Positions 1 through 11,977 of a stretch of 64,000 nucleotides of DNA are shown piece after piece. The position numbers and the translations under genes were made by a program. Below the pieces are notes generated by a model. It was not told where the DNA came from and did no database searches. It was given only the letters and a program-made list of their open reading frames with translations. The first letter of the stretch is position 1; each line of letters opens with the position of its first letter. This stretch comes from Orientallactaga sibirica (Eukaryota > Chordata > Mammalia > Rodentia > Dipodidae): positions 14,507,501 through 14,571,500 of the forward strand of contig JAEOAD010000052.1 of NCBI GenBank assembly GCA_036365145.1, written 5' to 3'.

Positions 1-154
1 AAAATATATCCATTACATCGTAAATTAGAAATACATTACACTTCAATACAAAAAGATATAGAGGGACTGCCTTTGCCTTCAAAGAATTCACCATATGGTT
101 AAGGCAACAGACATAAAGATGGGAGGCAGACAAAAGTAATACAAAAGAAATTCT

Positions 155-296
155 AGCTGAGCATAGTGGCACATTCCCTTGATCCCAGCACTGAGGAGGC
201 TGAGGTAGGAAGATGGCTGTGAGCAGGAGGCCAGCCTGAGTTACAGAGTGCCTTCCAGGTCAGCCTGGGCTAGAGTAAGACCTCTGCCTCAAAACA
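155..296 (+). mobile_element. B1 SINE (7SL-derived)
   Basis: A degraded B1 head (CTGAGCATAGTGGCACA), the middle GATCCCAGCACTGAGGAG, and the right part GGTCAGCCTGGGCTAGAG followed by CTCAAAAC are present. The tail has grown into a GACA microsatellite. Confidence 0.85.
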
Positions 297-311
297 GGCA
301 GACAGGCAGGC

Positions 312-344
<33 letters not shown>
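297..344 (+). repeat. (GACA)n / (GGCA)n microsatellite
   Basis: About a dozen tetranucleotide repeats in the A-rich tail of the preceding B1. Confidence 0.9.
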
Positions 345-346
<2 letters not shown>

Positions 347-589
347 GCAGTATGTGATCACAGTCAAATAGGAGTGGGAGGCAAAGGAGGAAGGCTGGGC
401 GTTGAGAGCACAATGAGAAAGCCACGAGCAAGAAGGATGGAGAAGAGCAGATCTGAGGGGCAGAGGAAGGGGGTGAGGGCAGTGAGCAGTGGCGGGCAGA
501 GGGAGGGGGACACGGCAGAGATAAACCCCTTACCTTCCACATGCTAACTCATTAGTAACCCTTCTGCGGAAGTCTACCCAACAGTGGAG

Positions 590-725
590 AGTACAATCCT
601 GCTTGACAGGACGAAGTTCAGAGAGGTTATGCCCTCTGCCCACGGCAATAGAGCCTATAGGACCAACTTTGTCATAGGAACTGGGGCTGGCATGACCCCA
701 AAACCTGGGCCTACCCAGTTCAGGC
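590..725 (-). mobile_element. MIR-like relic
   Basis: Antisense MIR-type features (GTTCAGAGAGGTTATG, then AAACCTGGGCCTACCCAG) are recognisable but heavily diverged. Confidence 0.35.
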
Positions 726-2034
726 CTTTTACTTGTTAAAGACAAAATCTGCTCAACAAATATGAGCAGGAAGCATTCTGCAGGAAAAGCCCTGGTCAGG
801 AAGGGTCCTTCCCTAAAGCGCATTTCGAGGGGAAGACAGCTGACTCCACTCCAAGAGCTCTGGGAGGCTCTCAACTCTGAGAGTGTTTATGTCATGGGCA
901 GCGCTTCCCAAGTGAATTACAGCCCTTCACACACTGTATACAGTATTTCATAGGACACCCAAACGGGTGTGTAAGGAATGCTTCCGCTGACATCCTTTCC
1001 CTCCTTGTCTCTCCACCAGTCTCCAGCCCGCACACAGGACAGGACAGCTCTTGGCTGTGCTTCTGTATTACCTGGCCAATGACATAGCCCAGCGTATTTT
1101 GTCAGTTCAATTAAAGAATGGAGCCCTTGAACCATTTCTTCTTGTTAGCATGAGCTGCTGGCTGTCTCTTTTATTACATCTAAAATGGATCATCTCTATT
1201 ACAGTAGAAGGCAGACTTTTTAAACGTTACTTCAGATGTTTTCTTTAAACTGGTGTTAACACAAAGCAAATGTCTCTTGAAACACTGAACCAATCTGTTA
1301 AGATAAACAGGCTTCACTCACGATATTCTACTCTGAAATCACAGGCCTGTGGTCTGCAGCGTCTTAAAGCCTCAATTCATACATGCCAAAATGCCTACTT
1401 AAGAAATACACACACGTACACCAAGATAGCTTTGCCATGGAAACCACAAAGACTTGTCTGGTTCAGACTCCATAGCACATACCACAAATAACAGCCCATC
1501 TTCCAGGGCAGACCCTATGCATACACAGGGAAAGCCCAGAAAACTAAACAAGTGAAAGACTTCAAACAGAAACCTTACTTTATGTTTTTATAAAACTGTA
1601 TTTCAACACACATATATCTTAGTAGTTGTTACTTTTGCGTGTGTGTGTATGTTTGTTTTTTCTTTAAATAGAACTTCAGACTTGGGTGTCATGGATATAA
1701 AGGAAAAATATAGGGACAAAGGGCACATTCATGTTTCAGATAACGCCAGGTTCCACATGATCAGGATTCTAGAGAAAGCCACTCTGTTGTAGAGTCCTGA
1801 GCCTGCTATGCATGAAGGTCTTGAACTACAGAGATGGTGGAAGATGCTAGGCCCCCTGGGAGGGAAGAGGGGTGTCAGCGATCAGGAGGCGAGAACAGAA
1901 AGTCCAACTGATCAAGAACTCTCTGGGCTTTGATATTAGGTACTCTCCAGCTGGTAGAAATGTGACATGATCTCTCTGCCTTGCTGAACTATGAATTCTG
2001 TGAGCCATGGACAGGTTCCAATTTGTTTAGCATG

Positions 2035-2110
2035 ACATCGCCAGCATGACACATGGCGTCTGGAACATGGTAGATGTTTAATAAATTCTGGATGAGCAAA
2101 TGAACAGGAA
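2035..2110 (+). mobile_element. MIR/L2 3'-end relic
   Basis: A short GGAACATGGTAGATGTTTAA plus TAAATTC stretch resembles the conserved MIR/L2 tail. It is a weak, ancient fragment. Confidence 0.35.
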
Positions 2111-3100
2111 GGCTAATAGACTCTTAATACAGCTCTTCAATTGGCTCTGCCTGCAGCGGGGCACACAGGTGTGCACACGGCGGTTCAGAGTGGTAAAGTC
2201 ACAACTCCACAGGAACCTACGACTCACTCTTGGGAATTGCCATTTCAGTCCACTGCTGCTCCAGGCCAGGAGGCTCTGCTCACAGAGACTGATGTTCCAG
2301 AAAGTTTTCCTACAGAAAGCACGCAGCATATTTCTGTATTTGTCTGTTCCTTATGACTGAAGAGAGAGCCTTCCATGCTGAGAGGTCCGTGAGCACTAGC
2401 TGTCCCTCTTACCTATGAATGCCAGCTGACTTCAACCTCCATCAAAGCACAACTCCCAGTGACATCAGCAGAGCCAGCAAGTCGGTACCAGCTTATTCAA
2501 CCAGAAACACATGGGCCCTACTTTGGGTATAGGCTATGGAACTGACTACAGAAATTCAACACAGTTTATTATTCAAAAAGATGGAGTTTCATATGCAAAG
2601 GTAGCTAATGAGTCCACAATGACCATTCTCTTTGTTTACCATTCAAGAAGTTTCCAACATTTTCATCACTGACAGTGTCCTTACCTGACAGTGGCCTCTC
2701 CTTTCTATTTAAGACTCCTGTAATCTAAGTAGAGGTAGATTTCTAAGAAGTTTACAAGTCTGCTAGAGAGAAACAAACATGGTCACTACTACCGATCAAC
2801 AGAAGCAGGACAAGGGACACATTCTAATGAGCAGGTCAAAAGGCTTGGTTGGTAAAGGGCAAAATAGGAAATAATTCCGACTTTTGCTGGTCTCTCTTAC
2901 AGCTTTTTACTCTCATTGTATTATGCATGAAAACAAGCCACAGATGACAAGTAAAGAAGTGGGAGTTGCTGGATTTCAGTAAACCACTCTTTACAAAACA
3001 AGCACAGGCAGTCAGGCTTTTGTTGGTTGGCAGTATCTTATTGACCATGGACTGGACACACAACCCTTCCTCTCTGTAGGAAATACAAGGGTCCGCTTAC

Positions 3101-3254
3101 TTTGCTCTCTTGGCCATTTCATTTCCATCCCATCGGGGGCTGTATGGATAATTTTTTTGGGCCTGGGAGTACAGTTGTCCACTGTTGGTGAAGTGATAGA
3201 CGGACTGAAACGTGAGAGTTGGCTGATCTCGAGGAAAAAATAGAGGCAGGTCAA
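3101..3254 (-). CDS. BABAM2: BABAM2 penultimate-type exon, 154 nt, end of the second UEV-like domain
   Basis: Third BABAM2 exon in the window. A pyrimidine-rich acceptor ending CCTTTCCAG (AG at 3256-3255) precedes TT, which completes Ile (A|TT) from the previous exon. Fifty whole codons follow: [50 protein letters not shown]. Two bases (AA) of a Lys codon close the exon. The donor GTAAGC begins at 3100. The exon equals human residues about 312-363. In human the protein then ends with about 20 more residues (starting AYFKTFVPQF); I looked for that exon on the minus strand of 1-3100 and did not find it, so it lies beyond the window. Together the three exons encode roughly a quarter of a ~383-residue protein. 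Confidence 0.97.
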
Positions 3255-4055
3255 CTGGAAAGGCAGAAGACAAGAAAACAAAGTCAGTGCTAAACACACC
3301 TTACAATGCAGTTTTGGCTAATGTTTGGCAAATGTTGGGTTTAACACTGTTGGAACCACAATGCTGCCTGAGGCTTAGACGGGAGGCGTGGAGCGAGGGA
3401 CTAATAACTATAATGTATCTTTCCCATCCTCAAGGAGTTGAGCATCTTGCTCGAGAGGCGAATCACACACGAGTCATACATTAGCACACACAGTCACGCT
3501 GTGTAAGTGCTGGAAGGTCACCACTGACGGGCACAGAAGCTTGTAGAAGCATGATGGTGCCCCACACCCTCAGCTCCTGACCATGACCTTGTCCATTAAA
3601 AGATGGCTGCATTAACTGTCTAAGTTTCTACTATACCACAAACTCTTAAAGGGTTGGACAGTGTCTTTTTCATCTATAATTCAACAGGGGGGAGGAGGGA
3701 GAGACAGGGGCTGGAATTCAAGAATGGACTTGGAAAAGGGACAATGAGGGCAGTTGATAGTCTTTCTACTTTATAGGATATGACAATTAAACTGCCAGAA
3801 AAAATATAAAATTATCATTCTGCTTCCAATCAGTGAATTTTGATACTCAGCAGTTTCCATTTTTTCCACATATGTTACCACATATATTTATATCTCCTAA
3901 ATTGGGGGGGGGGTGGCTCCTTAATGGGCTGAGTCTGAGTACTGTGGCCTGCTGGTGTAGTACGTTTGAGCCTCATCCTTGTTGCTAACACGTGTCATGT
4001 GCGTTATCTTTTCATTTCAGGGTTTTTAAAGTAAACGCTGGGAAAAATGAAAGTT

Positions 4056-4208
4056 GCCGGGCGTGGTGGAGCACATCTTTAACCCCAGACTCAGGAGGAA
4101 GAGGTGGGAGGATTTCTTTGAGCTCGAGGCCAGCTTAGAACTACAGAGTGAGTTCCAGGTCAGCCTGGGCCAACGTAAGACTCTACCTGGAAAAAACCCC
4201 AACAACAA
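4056..4208 (+). mobile_element. B1 SINE
   Basis: The head GCCGGGCGTGGTGGAGCAC, the middle GTTCCAGGTCAGCCTGGGC and an A/C-rich tail mark a full-length, moderately diverged B1. Confidence 0.9.
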
Positions 4209-5456
4209 TGAAAAAGTAAAAGCATTTGTTAAGTTTTATTTGAGGTAACTATCATTAGAAACAGAATGTTTCAATAGCACATTTTTTTGAGGTGGAAAAT
4301 GTGTGTTTGTTATTAATTTCTAGGACAAAGAACAGGCACATTATCCAATACAACAAAAAGTGTATAGAATTTTCTAGTATGGCAAGAGTATTTTTACATA
4401 TTCTAATTTGTTACTAAAAACTTTATGAAAGAGACCTTATTTTGATCATGTGCATTTAACCAGTGAACAAACTTGACTCTGAAGGTTTTTTTTCACTTGC
4501 TCGTGTCATAGATGGGCAGGGGCAGGAGTCAAATCCTCAGCTCCTACTGTGTGACACTGCCTCCTCCTGTTTCACAGACTACTGGTATAACCTGCTTCTA
4601 ACCTGCTCACTTTGCCATAATTAGCACTTGGTAAACCGGAGCCTCCTCTGTGAAGATGGCACAAGGATCAACTTTCTGGCAGACACGAAGGGATGCAGGC
4701 TACTAGATTTATCACATGTCAGGGTGGGTGATAGTGAGCATGGACCAGCTCCTTTCAATACTGACATGACTTCTTCAAGAAAGGGTTAGGCTGATGAACG
4801 CTTTATAAAGAAAACCAACAACACAAAAATCCCAAGAAAGAAAACATCTGTCCATTGGGTAGGGCTTCTGGGACCTCTGAGTGCGCTTGACTCTGAGGAT
4901 GTGTGACTCAGCACTGCAGGGGGTTTCTGTAAATGAATCACATAACCAAAGAAAAGTGGCAAGACTGTGAATGTCCACTCTTTAGTCACATTTCTCAGTG
5001 TCTCAACACATGCCTATTTATGCCAAAGCAGAGTCCACAGTATACAGAACAATGCAAAATGTAGAAAAGATCAAATGATAAATGCCTCGTTTCAGAAAAT
5101 CCCTCTGGGTTCCTTCACAGTTCCAGGCTTGACCTACAGCCTTCAGCCACTTTGAACACACACTGCTTTCTAAACCTTTATGTCCTTTCCGATTACTTAT
5201 TTAATTTTGTCTGCTTAATTTTATTAAAAAAACCTATTCACATATAATTTCTCTTGGCTTCAACTGTAACTGCTAAATTATACTGCAAGTTTCTCACTAG
5301 AAAACAGGATCCAGGCTAACCTCCAAAGCAAGCATTAACAGAAAAGCATTTAATGTACTAGCTTGCCCAAGGAAAAGAAACAATTTAAATAACAGAATTA
5401 AATGGCAATAATTTATCAATTTAAATTAGTTATTACACAGTATCAAAAGCAATGGA

Positions 5457-5584
5457 GCCGGGCGTGATGGCGCACGCCTTTAATCCCAGCACTCGGGAGG
5501 CAGAGGGAGGAGGATCACTGTGAGTTGGAGGCCAGTTTGAGACCCCCTAGTGAATTCCAGGTCAGCCTAGGCTAGAGTGAGAGA
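5457..5584 (+). mobile_element. B1 SINE, left arm of an inverted pair
   Basis: The head GCCGGGCGTGATGGCGCACG continues through GGTCAGCCTAGGCTAGAG. It lacks its A tail because an oppositely oriented B1 starts directly at the junction. Confidence 0.9.
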
Positions 5585-5585
5585 A

Positions 5586-5684
5586 CTCACTCTATAGCCC
5601 CAGGGTAGCCTTGAACTCTTGGTGACCCTCCTACATCATCCTCCCAAGTGCTGGAGTTAAAGGTGGGTGCCACTGTGCCCAGCT
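5586..5684 (-). mobile_element. B1 SINE, right arm of an inverted pair
   Basis: Antisense B1 from CTCACTCTATAGCCCCAGG to CACTGTGCCCAGCT. It abuts the sense B1 at 5457-5584 with essentially no spacer, so the transcript could fold into a long hairpin. Confidence 0.85.
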
Positions 5685-5690
5685 TAAAAA

Positions 5691-5826
5691 ACTTTTTTTT
5701 TAAAAAAGGGACTGGGTCTTGTTATGTTGCTTTGGATGGTCCCCCAAACTCTTGGGCTTCTGACATTCTCTGACCTTAACTATAGAGTAGCTGGGACTAC
5801 AAGGCATGCATCACTGCATCTGGCTG
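5691..5826 (-). mobile_element. Old 7SL-derived monomer (FLAM/PB1-like)
   Basis: GGGTCTTGTTATGTTGCTTT, AGTAGCTGGGACTACAAGGC and GCATCTGGCTGG resemble an antisense Alu-monomer-type element more than the local B1 consensus. Confidence 0.6.
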
Positions 5827-6510
5827 GAATACATTCTATTTTCTCATTATTTTGCTGTGTAGTGATGAATTGCTGGCATTAGTATTTTGAGTTGCTGAGA
5901 AGTGGACCCTATTACTGAGCCGTCTTCTGTGACAAAAATGCCTCCTTAGCATCAGAAACAGTCCAAAAGGTTTATTTCTCTAGGCAAGCAAGGTGCTGTG
6001 ATTCCTTAAAGAAAGAAAGAAGGAAGCCCCAGAAAGCTGCATGCCCATCTGCACTGTGGTCCTCCCAAAGCATTTGTCCCTTGACTCTCTCACCATGGAG
6101 ATTTGTCTAACGAGGTGCAGTTGAAGTCGATGTGGAAATGCGAACTTTCTCTGTGCATATGGTAACTAGAACGAAGGGAACGGGGTGGTCACAGCACTCT
6201 AGAGATAAAGCCGGTAATCTGAATGTAAATTCATGTCCCAGAAAAGAAAATTCAAAATCTATAAATATTTCAATTAACTAAGTTATAGCCTGTCTAAAAC
6301 AGTCAACACTTAACAAGAGGGTGCCTTCTTTAAAAAAGTTCTATGCATAAGAATGAACTAATAGCTAAAATATTTGAGAAGTGCTTTATATTTTTCTTAT
6401 AAGAATTTTTGAATGGTACAAATAAGACAGAAGTTATCAAAAACAAAAACTTCTTTTCCTCTACCCTCAAATGTTTTTGTCACTAACTTGCTTATAGTTT
6501 GATGATTTTC

Positions 6511-6541
6511 TTTTTAAAAAATATATTTTATTTTGTTTATT

Positions 6542-6573
<32 letters not shown>

Positions 6574-6753
6574 TACCAGTGCCTCTAGCCACTGCAATCG
6601 AACTCCAGATGTGTGCACCATCTTGTGTGCATGTATGACCTTGTGTGCATGTGTCACCTTGTGCAACTGGCTCATGTGGGTTCTGGGGAGCCAAACCTGG
6701 GTGATTAGGCTTTGCAGGCAAATGCCATAGCCACTAAGCCATCTCTCCAGCCC
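6511..6753 (-). mobile_element. B2-superfamily SINE (jerboa DIP-like) with GA repeat
   Basis: In reverse it starts GGGCTGGAGAGATGGCTTAG (tRNA-type A box region), carries the CCAGATGTGTGC middle and ends in a GA/TCTC tract and an AATAAA-type tail. GATGATTTT directly repeated at 6501 and 6759 fits a target-site duplication. Confidence 0.85.
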
Positions 6754-7905
6754 AGCTGGATGATTTTGTGATGTTTAGAAAACAGTTACTCTAGGCCTTT
6801 AACACGCTAAGTTGCTCTGAAGGAACCTGTGGGTTCTTCAGCAGTTTGGGCTCCTGGCTTTGGCTTATCATACCGAACACTTTAGCTTCCTTGGCGCTTA
6901 TGGCTTGGGCTTGAGTCCCACAGCAAAATCATTCCTTTTGGTTCAGCTAGTCAGTATTACTTTGACAACGTCTTCTGTTTCCTCTTGTTGGTGTACAGCG
7001 ACTGTCCTCACTGGCCTGTACTTCTTTCTTCAACAGCTTGTTGAAACAAGTCACAATGAACACTTATTCTGCTCGAATCGGGCAGTTCTCTGTTCTTGTC
7101 CACGGGGCTGGGTGGCCTGGTGGCAGGCAGGATGAGGCTGCTTCCCCGGCCACAGCAGCCTGCAGCTCGGGAGGAAGGGTGGCACTGGGAAGGGAACCAT
7201 CTCCTGAAACCACAGTGAGGCACAGGTGCCTGTGGGTGGCCATAGTTTGCCATCCCTGGGAACCCAGCTTGCCTGCCCCTAAATGTGCATCACGTCTCTG
7301 TAAGAACGGCCAGGAAAGGAGAATCTCAGGTTGCAAGACTCACACCCTAGGGAGCCCCTGCTTCTCCATAGGCCCCAGTGACAGAAAGCGGCCTTTGGAC
7401 AGCCAGTTGACAAGCCGCACTACGCACGGGATACATAGAACGGCCTGGCTGATTCTTGAAACATTTCAGGCATAGCTCTAACAATTTTGGTTATGCGATT
7501 TTTCTTTTCCAAAAGAAAAACAACAACAAAACTTGTCATAACCGTGGCAAGATAAGATCAGGGAACTTTAACAGCAAGTCCCGGTAGACAGCAGTCTGGC
7601 AAGGAGAGGGAGAGCATAATAAAAGTAGAATAGGCAAACAAACAAACAAAAAAAGCCAGTCTGGAGCCACTAGGGCATGCCAACTCTCTCTCTCGCTTAC
7701 TCTAAAAACAACAACAAAAAAGCTTCCACACATCCCAGTCAATCCGAAGCTATTACGACAGTCATCTTGATGAAGGTGGCAGGTACCCTTGGTTGCCTAC
7801 CTAATACCCATTTTTTATTCTTTCTAATGGACAGAGACCCTCCTCCCCTCCAGTTTGCAAGTATTGAGTATTGACTCTCTTAGGCTCCCATAAAGTAAGA
7901 CATGG

Positions 7906-7906
7906 G

Positions 7907-7950
<44 letters not shown>

Positions 7951-8021
7951 ATCTATCTGCCTGCCTATCTATCCATCTATCTATCTATCTATCTGTCGAT
8001 CTATCTATCTACCTATCTATA
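7906..8021 (+). repeat. (TCTA)n microsatellite, interrupted
   Basis: About 28 tetramers, mostly TCTA with CTGC, TCCA and TCGA interruptions. Confidence 0.95.
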
Positions 8022-8027
8022 ATTTTA

Positions 8028-8102
8028 CTTATGCTGAAGATTGAACCCAGGGCCTGGCACATGTTAGCTAACCACTCTATCACTGAGCCATATCCCTAGC
8101 CC
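8028..8102 (-). mobile_element. ID-like SINE fragment
   Basis: The antisense phrase GATTGAACCCAGGGCCTGGC followed by CACTGAGCCATATCC is the tRNA-Ala-derived ID head in reverse. Confidence 0.6.
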
Positions 8103-8275
8103 AAGCCATGGGAATATGACTCACCCTAGCAGATGGGACCTGAGAGGAAGTCCACAAGGGGTCTTCTGAGAAATATTTTCCTGTCTGATTAAAGACATAT
8201 GCAGGGAGAAGTCCCAATTTCATTCTATTTTTGATCCTGTCTGCGAGGTCCTGAGGCTTAGAGCTGTGGCAAGCC

Positions 8276-8455
8276 TTTTTGTTGTTGTTGTTGCTGTTGT
8301 TTTGTTTTTTTGGTTTTTCGAGGTAGGGTTTCACTCTAGTCCAGGCTGACCTGGAAGTCACTCTGTATTCTCAGGGTGGCTTTGAACTCACTGAGATCCT
8401 CCTACCCCTGCCTCCCAAGTACTGGGATTCAAGGCGTGCACCACCACGCCCAGCT
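8276..8455 (-). mobile_element. B1 SINE
   Basis: Antisense B1: a TTTTTCGAGGTAGGG start, GACCTGGAAGTCACTC middle and ACCACGCCCAGC head. Its tail contains a TTG microsatellite. Confidence 0.93.
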
Positions 8456-8967
8456 GGCAGCCATCTTGTGGCGGTGAGGAGTCAGCTGGGCGGCACTGAG
8501 CTGCTGAGCTCATCACCCTGAAACTGCCCAGCTCTGGGCATTTTGTTTTATGAAACGATTGCATGTCGTTACTGTTTTAGCCTCCTTTTAATCATACCCA
8601 TAGTCAAAGACATCTAAGGAAACATTATTTCTCACAGCTTCTGTTCAACAGAGAGGAAAACTGAATAATCTATCTCAGAATATTTCCATCAATGGTTAAA
8701 AACATTCACAAAACATAAATAGGAAAGTTTTAGTTGTCTGGAAAATTTGGTTTTGTGGGACAGTTCAATCCTTGAAAATACCAAACAAATGAGGGGTAAC
8801 CATAATTGCTTCCCTAGGAGTCACATCATCAAATATTTCCACCATTATTCATTTCTTCAGACCTTACGCACTTACATTCCTTTGCCCAGCCCCATGTTCT
8901 CGGTTAGTAGGGAAGGCCTTCAAGGGTCCACTTACTAGTGGTTAGGGTTATGTTCCCAGCTCCAGGT

Positions 8968-9091
8968 TTCTCAGGCCCCCCAGGCTGACCTGGAATTCAC
9001 TATGTAGTCTCAGGTGGCCTCGAACTCACAGAGATCTTCCTACCTGCCTCCCAAGTGCTGGGATTAAAGGTATGTGCTACCATGTCCAGCT
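8968..9091 (-). mobile_element. B1 SINE, 3'-truncated
   Basis: Antisense B1 from CCCAGGCTGACCTGGAATTC to CCATGTCCAGCT. The tail end is missing on the left. Confidence 0.85.
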
Positions 9092-9229
9092 GATTTTTTT
9101 TTTTTTTTTTTTGAGATAGGATCTCACTCTATTAGGTCTGTGTAGCCCAGGCTGGCCTTGAAATTATGGCAATTCTCTTGCTTCTATCTCCCAAATGCTG
9201 GGATTACAGGCATGCACCATGTCTGGCTG
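9092..9229 (-). mobile_element. B1 SINE, diverged
   Basis: T-tract, GAGATAGGATCTCACTCT, GCTGGGATTACAGGCATGC and GTCTGGCT in antisense order. It lies directly next to the preceding B1. Confidence 0.8.
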
Positions 9230-9240
9230 AAGTTGACTCT

Positions 9241-9244
9241 TTAA

Positions 9245-9320
<76 letters not shown>

Positions 9321-9478
9321 GAATGAATAGGTGTACCAGGGCCTCTTGACGCTGCAAACGAACTCCAGACACATGTGCCCACTTTCTGGTCTGGCTTTAC
9401 ATGGGTATTGGGCAACTGAACCTGAGCCAGCAGGCTTTGCAAGCAAGTGCTTTTAACCACTGATCATCTCCCCAGCTC
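9241..9478 (-). mobile_element. B2-like SINE with A/(AT)/(GA) tail
   Basis: Antisense element with a long A20-(AT)n-(AG)n block at 9242-9316, then CCAGGGCCTCTTGACGCTGC and CATCTCCCCAGCTCC at its 5' end. The dinucleotide tracts grew in its 3' tail. Confidence 0.85.
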
Positions 9479-9773
9479 CTGAAGTGTCTAAATATCACAT
9501 TCTTAAGCTAGTCCCCAACCAAGGCAGGAACACTATCACGTAGTTACTGGTAACCCCTTTTACGAAGTACACACGACCCCTTTAAGATACATGGATTCTA
9601 GCCACTCAAAAAACTCAACACCACACAGCCATACTATTCACCTATAGGAAATATAAGTTTTCCAGTTCAGACGTACTTCTCTTCAAGAAATTAAACAAAG
9701 TGGAGCTTTTGATTGTATGCCTTTTCCCAGCTTACTAGCTCAATCCTAGTCTCAGGGATTGTCTTTCTCTTTT

Positions 9774-10006
9774 TAAAATTTATTTAATTAATTTATTTAT
9801 TTGAAAGAGTGAGAGAGAAGAGACAGACACACACAAAGACGGGGGGGGGGGAGAGAATGGGCGCACCAGGGCCTCCCGCCACTGCAAATGAACTCCAGAC
9901 GCATGCGTCACCTTGTGCATCTGGCTTACGTGGATCCTGGGGAAAGGAACCAAGGTCCTTTGGCTTTACAGGCAAACGCCTTAACTGCTAAGCCATCTCT
10001 CCAGCC
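9774..10006 (-). mobile_element. B2-like SINE
   Basis: Antisense copy: an AT-rich tail with ATTTATTTATTTG, a purine/G10 tract, CACCAGGGCCTCCCGCCACT, and CATCTCTCCAGCCCC at its 5' end. Confidence 0.9.
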
Positions 10007-10058
10007 CCCAAGCCTTTCCCTTTCTTAATAAAATGTCTCTATTCCTATTACTTTAAAC

Positions 10059-10371
10059 AATAACAAAAATAAAAAACAAAAGTGAAAGGGACTCCAATCT
10101 AAAAGGGAATGGGGGAGGGGAGGGAAATATCATGCGGTTTTTTTGTATGTAAGTACAGAAGCTGTCAATAAAAAAAAAGTTAAAGGGAGGGTATTAACTA
10201 TAGATTGTTAAACTGGTTTTATTCTTTACTGGTTCAAATTGGTTTAAAATGTCGACTATCGGGACCCCCAGATCTGGAATTCCCTCCTCTCTGAGGAGTC
10301 TGTGTTCTTTCTGCTTTCTTTCTGTAAAATAAACTTTGCTTTTAAGCTTTCAAGAAATAACAAAAATAAAA
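10059..10371 (+). mobile_element. L1 3' end with probable 3' transduction, TSD-flanked
   Basis: A 16-bp direct repeat (AATAACAAAAATAAAA) at 10059-10074 and 10356-10371 brackets ~281 bp. The first half resembles the L1 3' end at 42.9 kb (G-rich tract, then CTGTCAATAAAA). About 155 bp of non-L1, LTR-R/U5-like sequence follow and end shortly after an AATAAA at 10328-10333. The A-rich repeat weakens the TSD argument. Confidence 0.5.
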
Positions 10372-10559
10372 TGTCCCCTGTACTGTGTGTGATCTGATCA
10401 TGTAAACAGGCTGTCTCCCACGTGTATCATCAAGCTGAAGTGTGCACTTTTCTGCTTTTTGCTGCATGTACCAAGAGATCCTATTTGGGACGAGACAGCA
10501 CTGTATGCCCTTACTTTCAGATCAGAATGACCCCATCACTTATGAATGGTGACATCACA

Positions 10560-10685
10560 AGCAAAACATTTCTTTGAAGCTTGATTTTGTCATCTGCAAA
10601 ATGAGAATAATAATTCTTATCTCCTTGTGTCTACTCAAAGGATTGAACAAAAATTAGACAAGTGCTAAATAAACATCCATTACTT
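10560..10685 (+). mobile_element. MIR relic
   Basis: The phrases GTCATCTGCAAAATGAGAAT, AATAATTCTTATCTCC and AGTGCTAAATAAACATCCAT follow the MIR core and 3' end. Confidence 0.65.
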
Positions 10686-11271
10686 TTTCTTACTCATATT
10701 TTCCTTACATGTTTTCCTTTCTCAGCTTGCTTTACACTGTGTGACATGTGAAATTTTGCATGATTATAGGGCTACAGGTGCTTAAATTTTAATAATTTCG
10801 ATGGAAAACTTTCTCAACTTTGTATGAATATTCATATCTCAATAAACATACTTAAACTAATTTTGTATTTTCGTGATGACAGGGAACATACTAAAAAGCC
10901 ATGGTACGTGATGGCCTCCAGGGTTAAGGAAAGTGCAGCTTGCTGCTTCACAAGGGCCTCCCACCTAGGGGCCTCCACTCCCTTCTTGACCTGAATGCTG
11001 CTGCGAGCTGATGGGGCACACTTGGGGTCTCCTCTGCGTGTAATCCTTCTCTCTTTCACTTCTGCTTCCTTCTTTTCAGCCAATGCCTTTCCCAAGGCCA
11101 TCTCTGTCCCAGTACCACCTCTGTTTTGTTCACTTCAGCCTATACATGTCAGGTGTGAAGAGTAAGGTACGGCTATTTTGCATCCCTGAACAGACCTGCC
11201 TGGAAGCTGGTGTTCTCCACTGTTTGGCTGTGTTGCTGACCAGTGGAGAGCCACGTCCTCTGGTCTGCCCA

Positions 11272-11360
11272 CCAGAGTTCAAGGTCATGTCAGCTACTTA
11301 GCCAGATAGAGGCCAGTCTGGTCTACCTAAGACCCTGTCTCAAAAACAAAAAGATAAAAT
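11272..11360 (+). mobile_element. B1 3' half
   Basis: GAGTTCAAGGTCATGTCAG, GAGGCCAGTCTGG and GACCCTGTCTCAAAAACAAA resemble the right part of an old B1. Confidence 0.5.
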
Positions 11361-11977
11361 AAAACTCAGTGAAATTCTGTTTCATAACTATTTTAGATTG
11401 CCAACAACGTAAAATCCAGACAATCCTCAAGGGTTGTCCAAGGCTGTGGACTAGGGTTCCATCACAGAGACTAAGAATGTAAACTGCATACCCTCCAGTG
11501 CAGGGAAAGTCACGACTCACACACTCCACAACTCAAGAAATTACCACATGTGCGTGAGATGATGGTAGGCGAAGGCTTACATCATTTGCTCTAACCAAAA
11601 TTGGATGTATCCTGGATGTCTATCAGAGGAGCATGGATAAGCATATTATGGTACAGTCTTTCCACTGAACACCTGACGCAGTGAAAGGGTAGAGCAGGGT
11701 TCATGTACAAACAGCACACAGATGCTCTCAGGGACACAGTGTTCTGTGAAAGATGTTACCAATGAATAGTTCAAGGCACACATATAAAATTAAAAATGCA
11801 TACATTACTATATACTGTTCATGGAAGCCTACGTAGTGAAGCTATAAAGACATGAATGCCAAAGATAAGCACCAAACTAAGGGTGGTGGTTACCTTTGGG
11901 AATTAAGGGGAATGAGAGTGGGGTGGGGTACCTGGGGGCCAGCCGGGGACTTTAGCTAAGACTAGTGGTGCCATTCC

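Larger units (their letters stand above)
1..3100 (-). other. BABAM2: BABAM2 downstream intron (part)
   Basis: Start of the phase-2 intron that follows the 154-nt exon (donor GTAAGC at 3100-3095). The window ends before its acceptor. Apart from a B1 with a GACA microsatellite near the left edge and faint MIR/L2-type relics, 750-2000 and 2110-3100 hold nothing I recognise. Confidence 0.9.

Noticed and set aside
1..3100. Last BABAM2 exon (residues AYFKTF onward)
   Set aside because: Looked for on the minus strand in this interval; no matching sequence, so it must lie outside.
3012..3299. 95-codon minus-strand ORF over the 154-nt exon
   Set aside because: Wrong frame; the neighbouring frame carries the BABAM2 residues with splice sites on both sides.
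7038..7475. 145-codon plus-strand ORF
   Set aside because: No recognisable domain, no splice or CpG-island context; composition fits chance in GC-richer intron.
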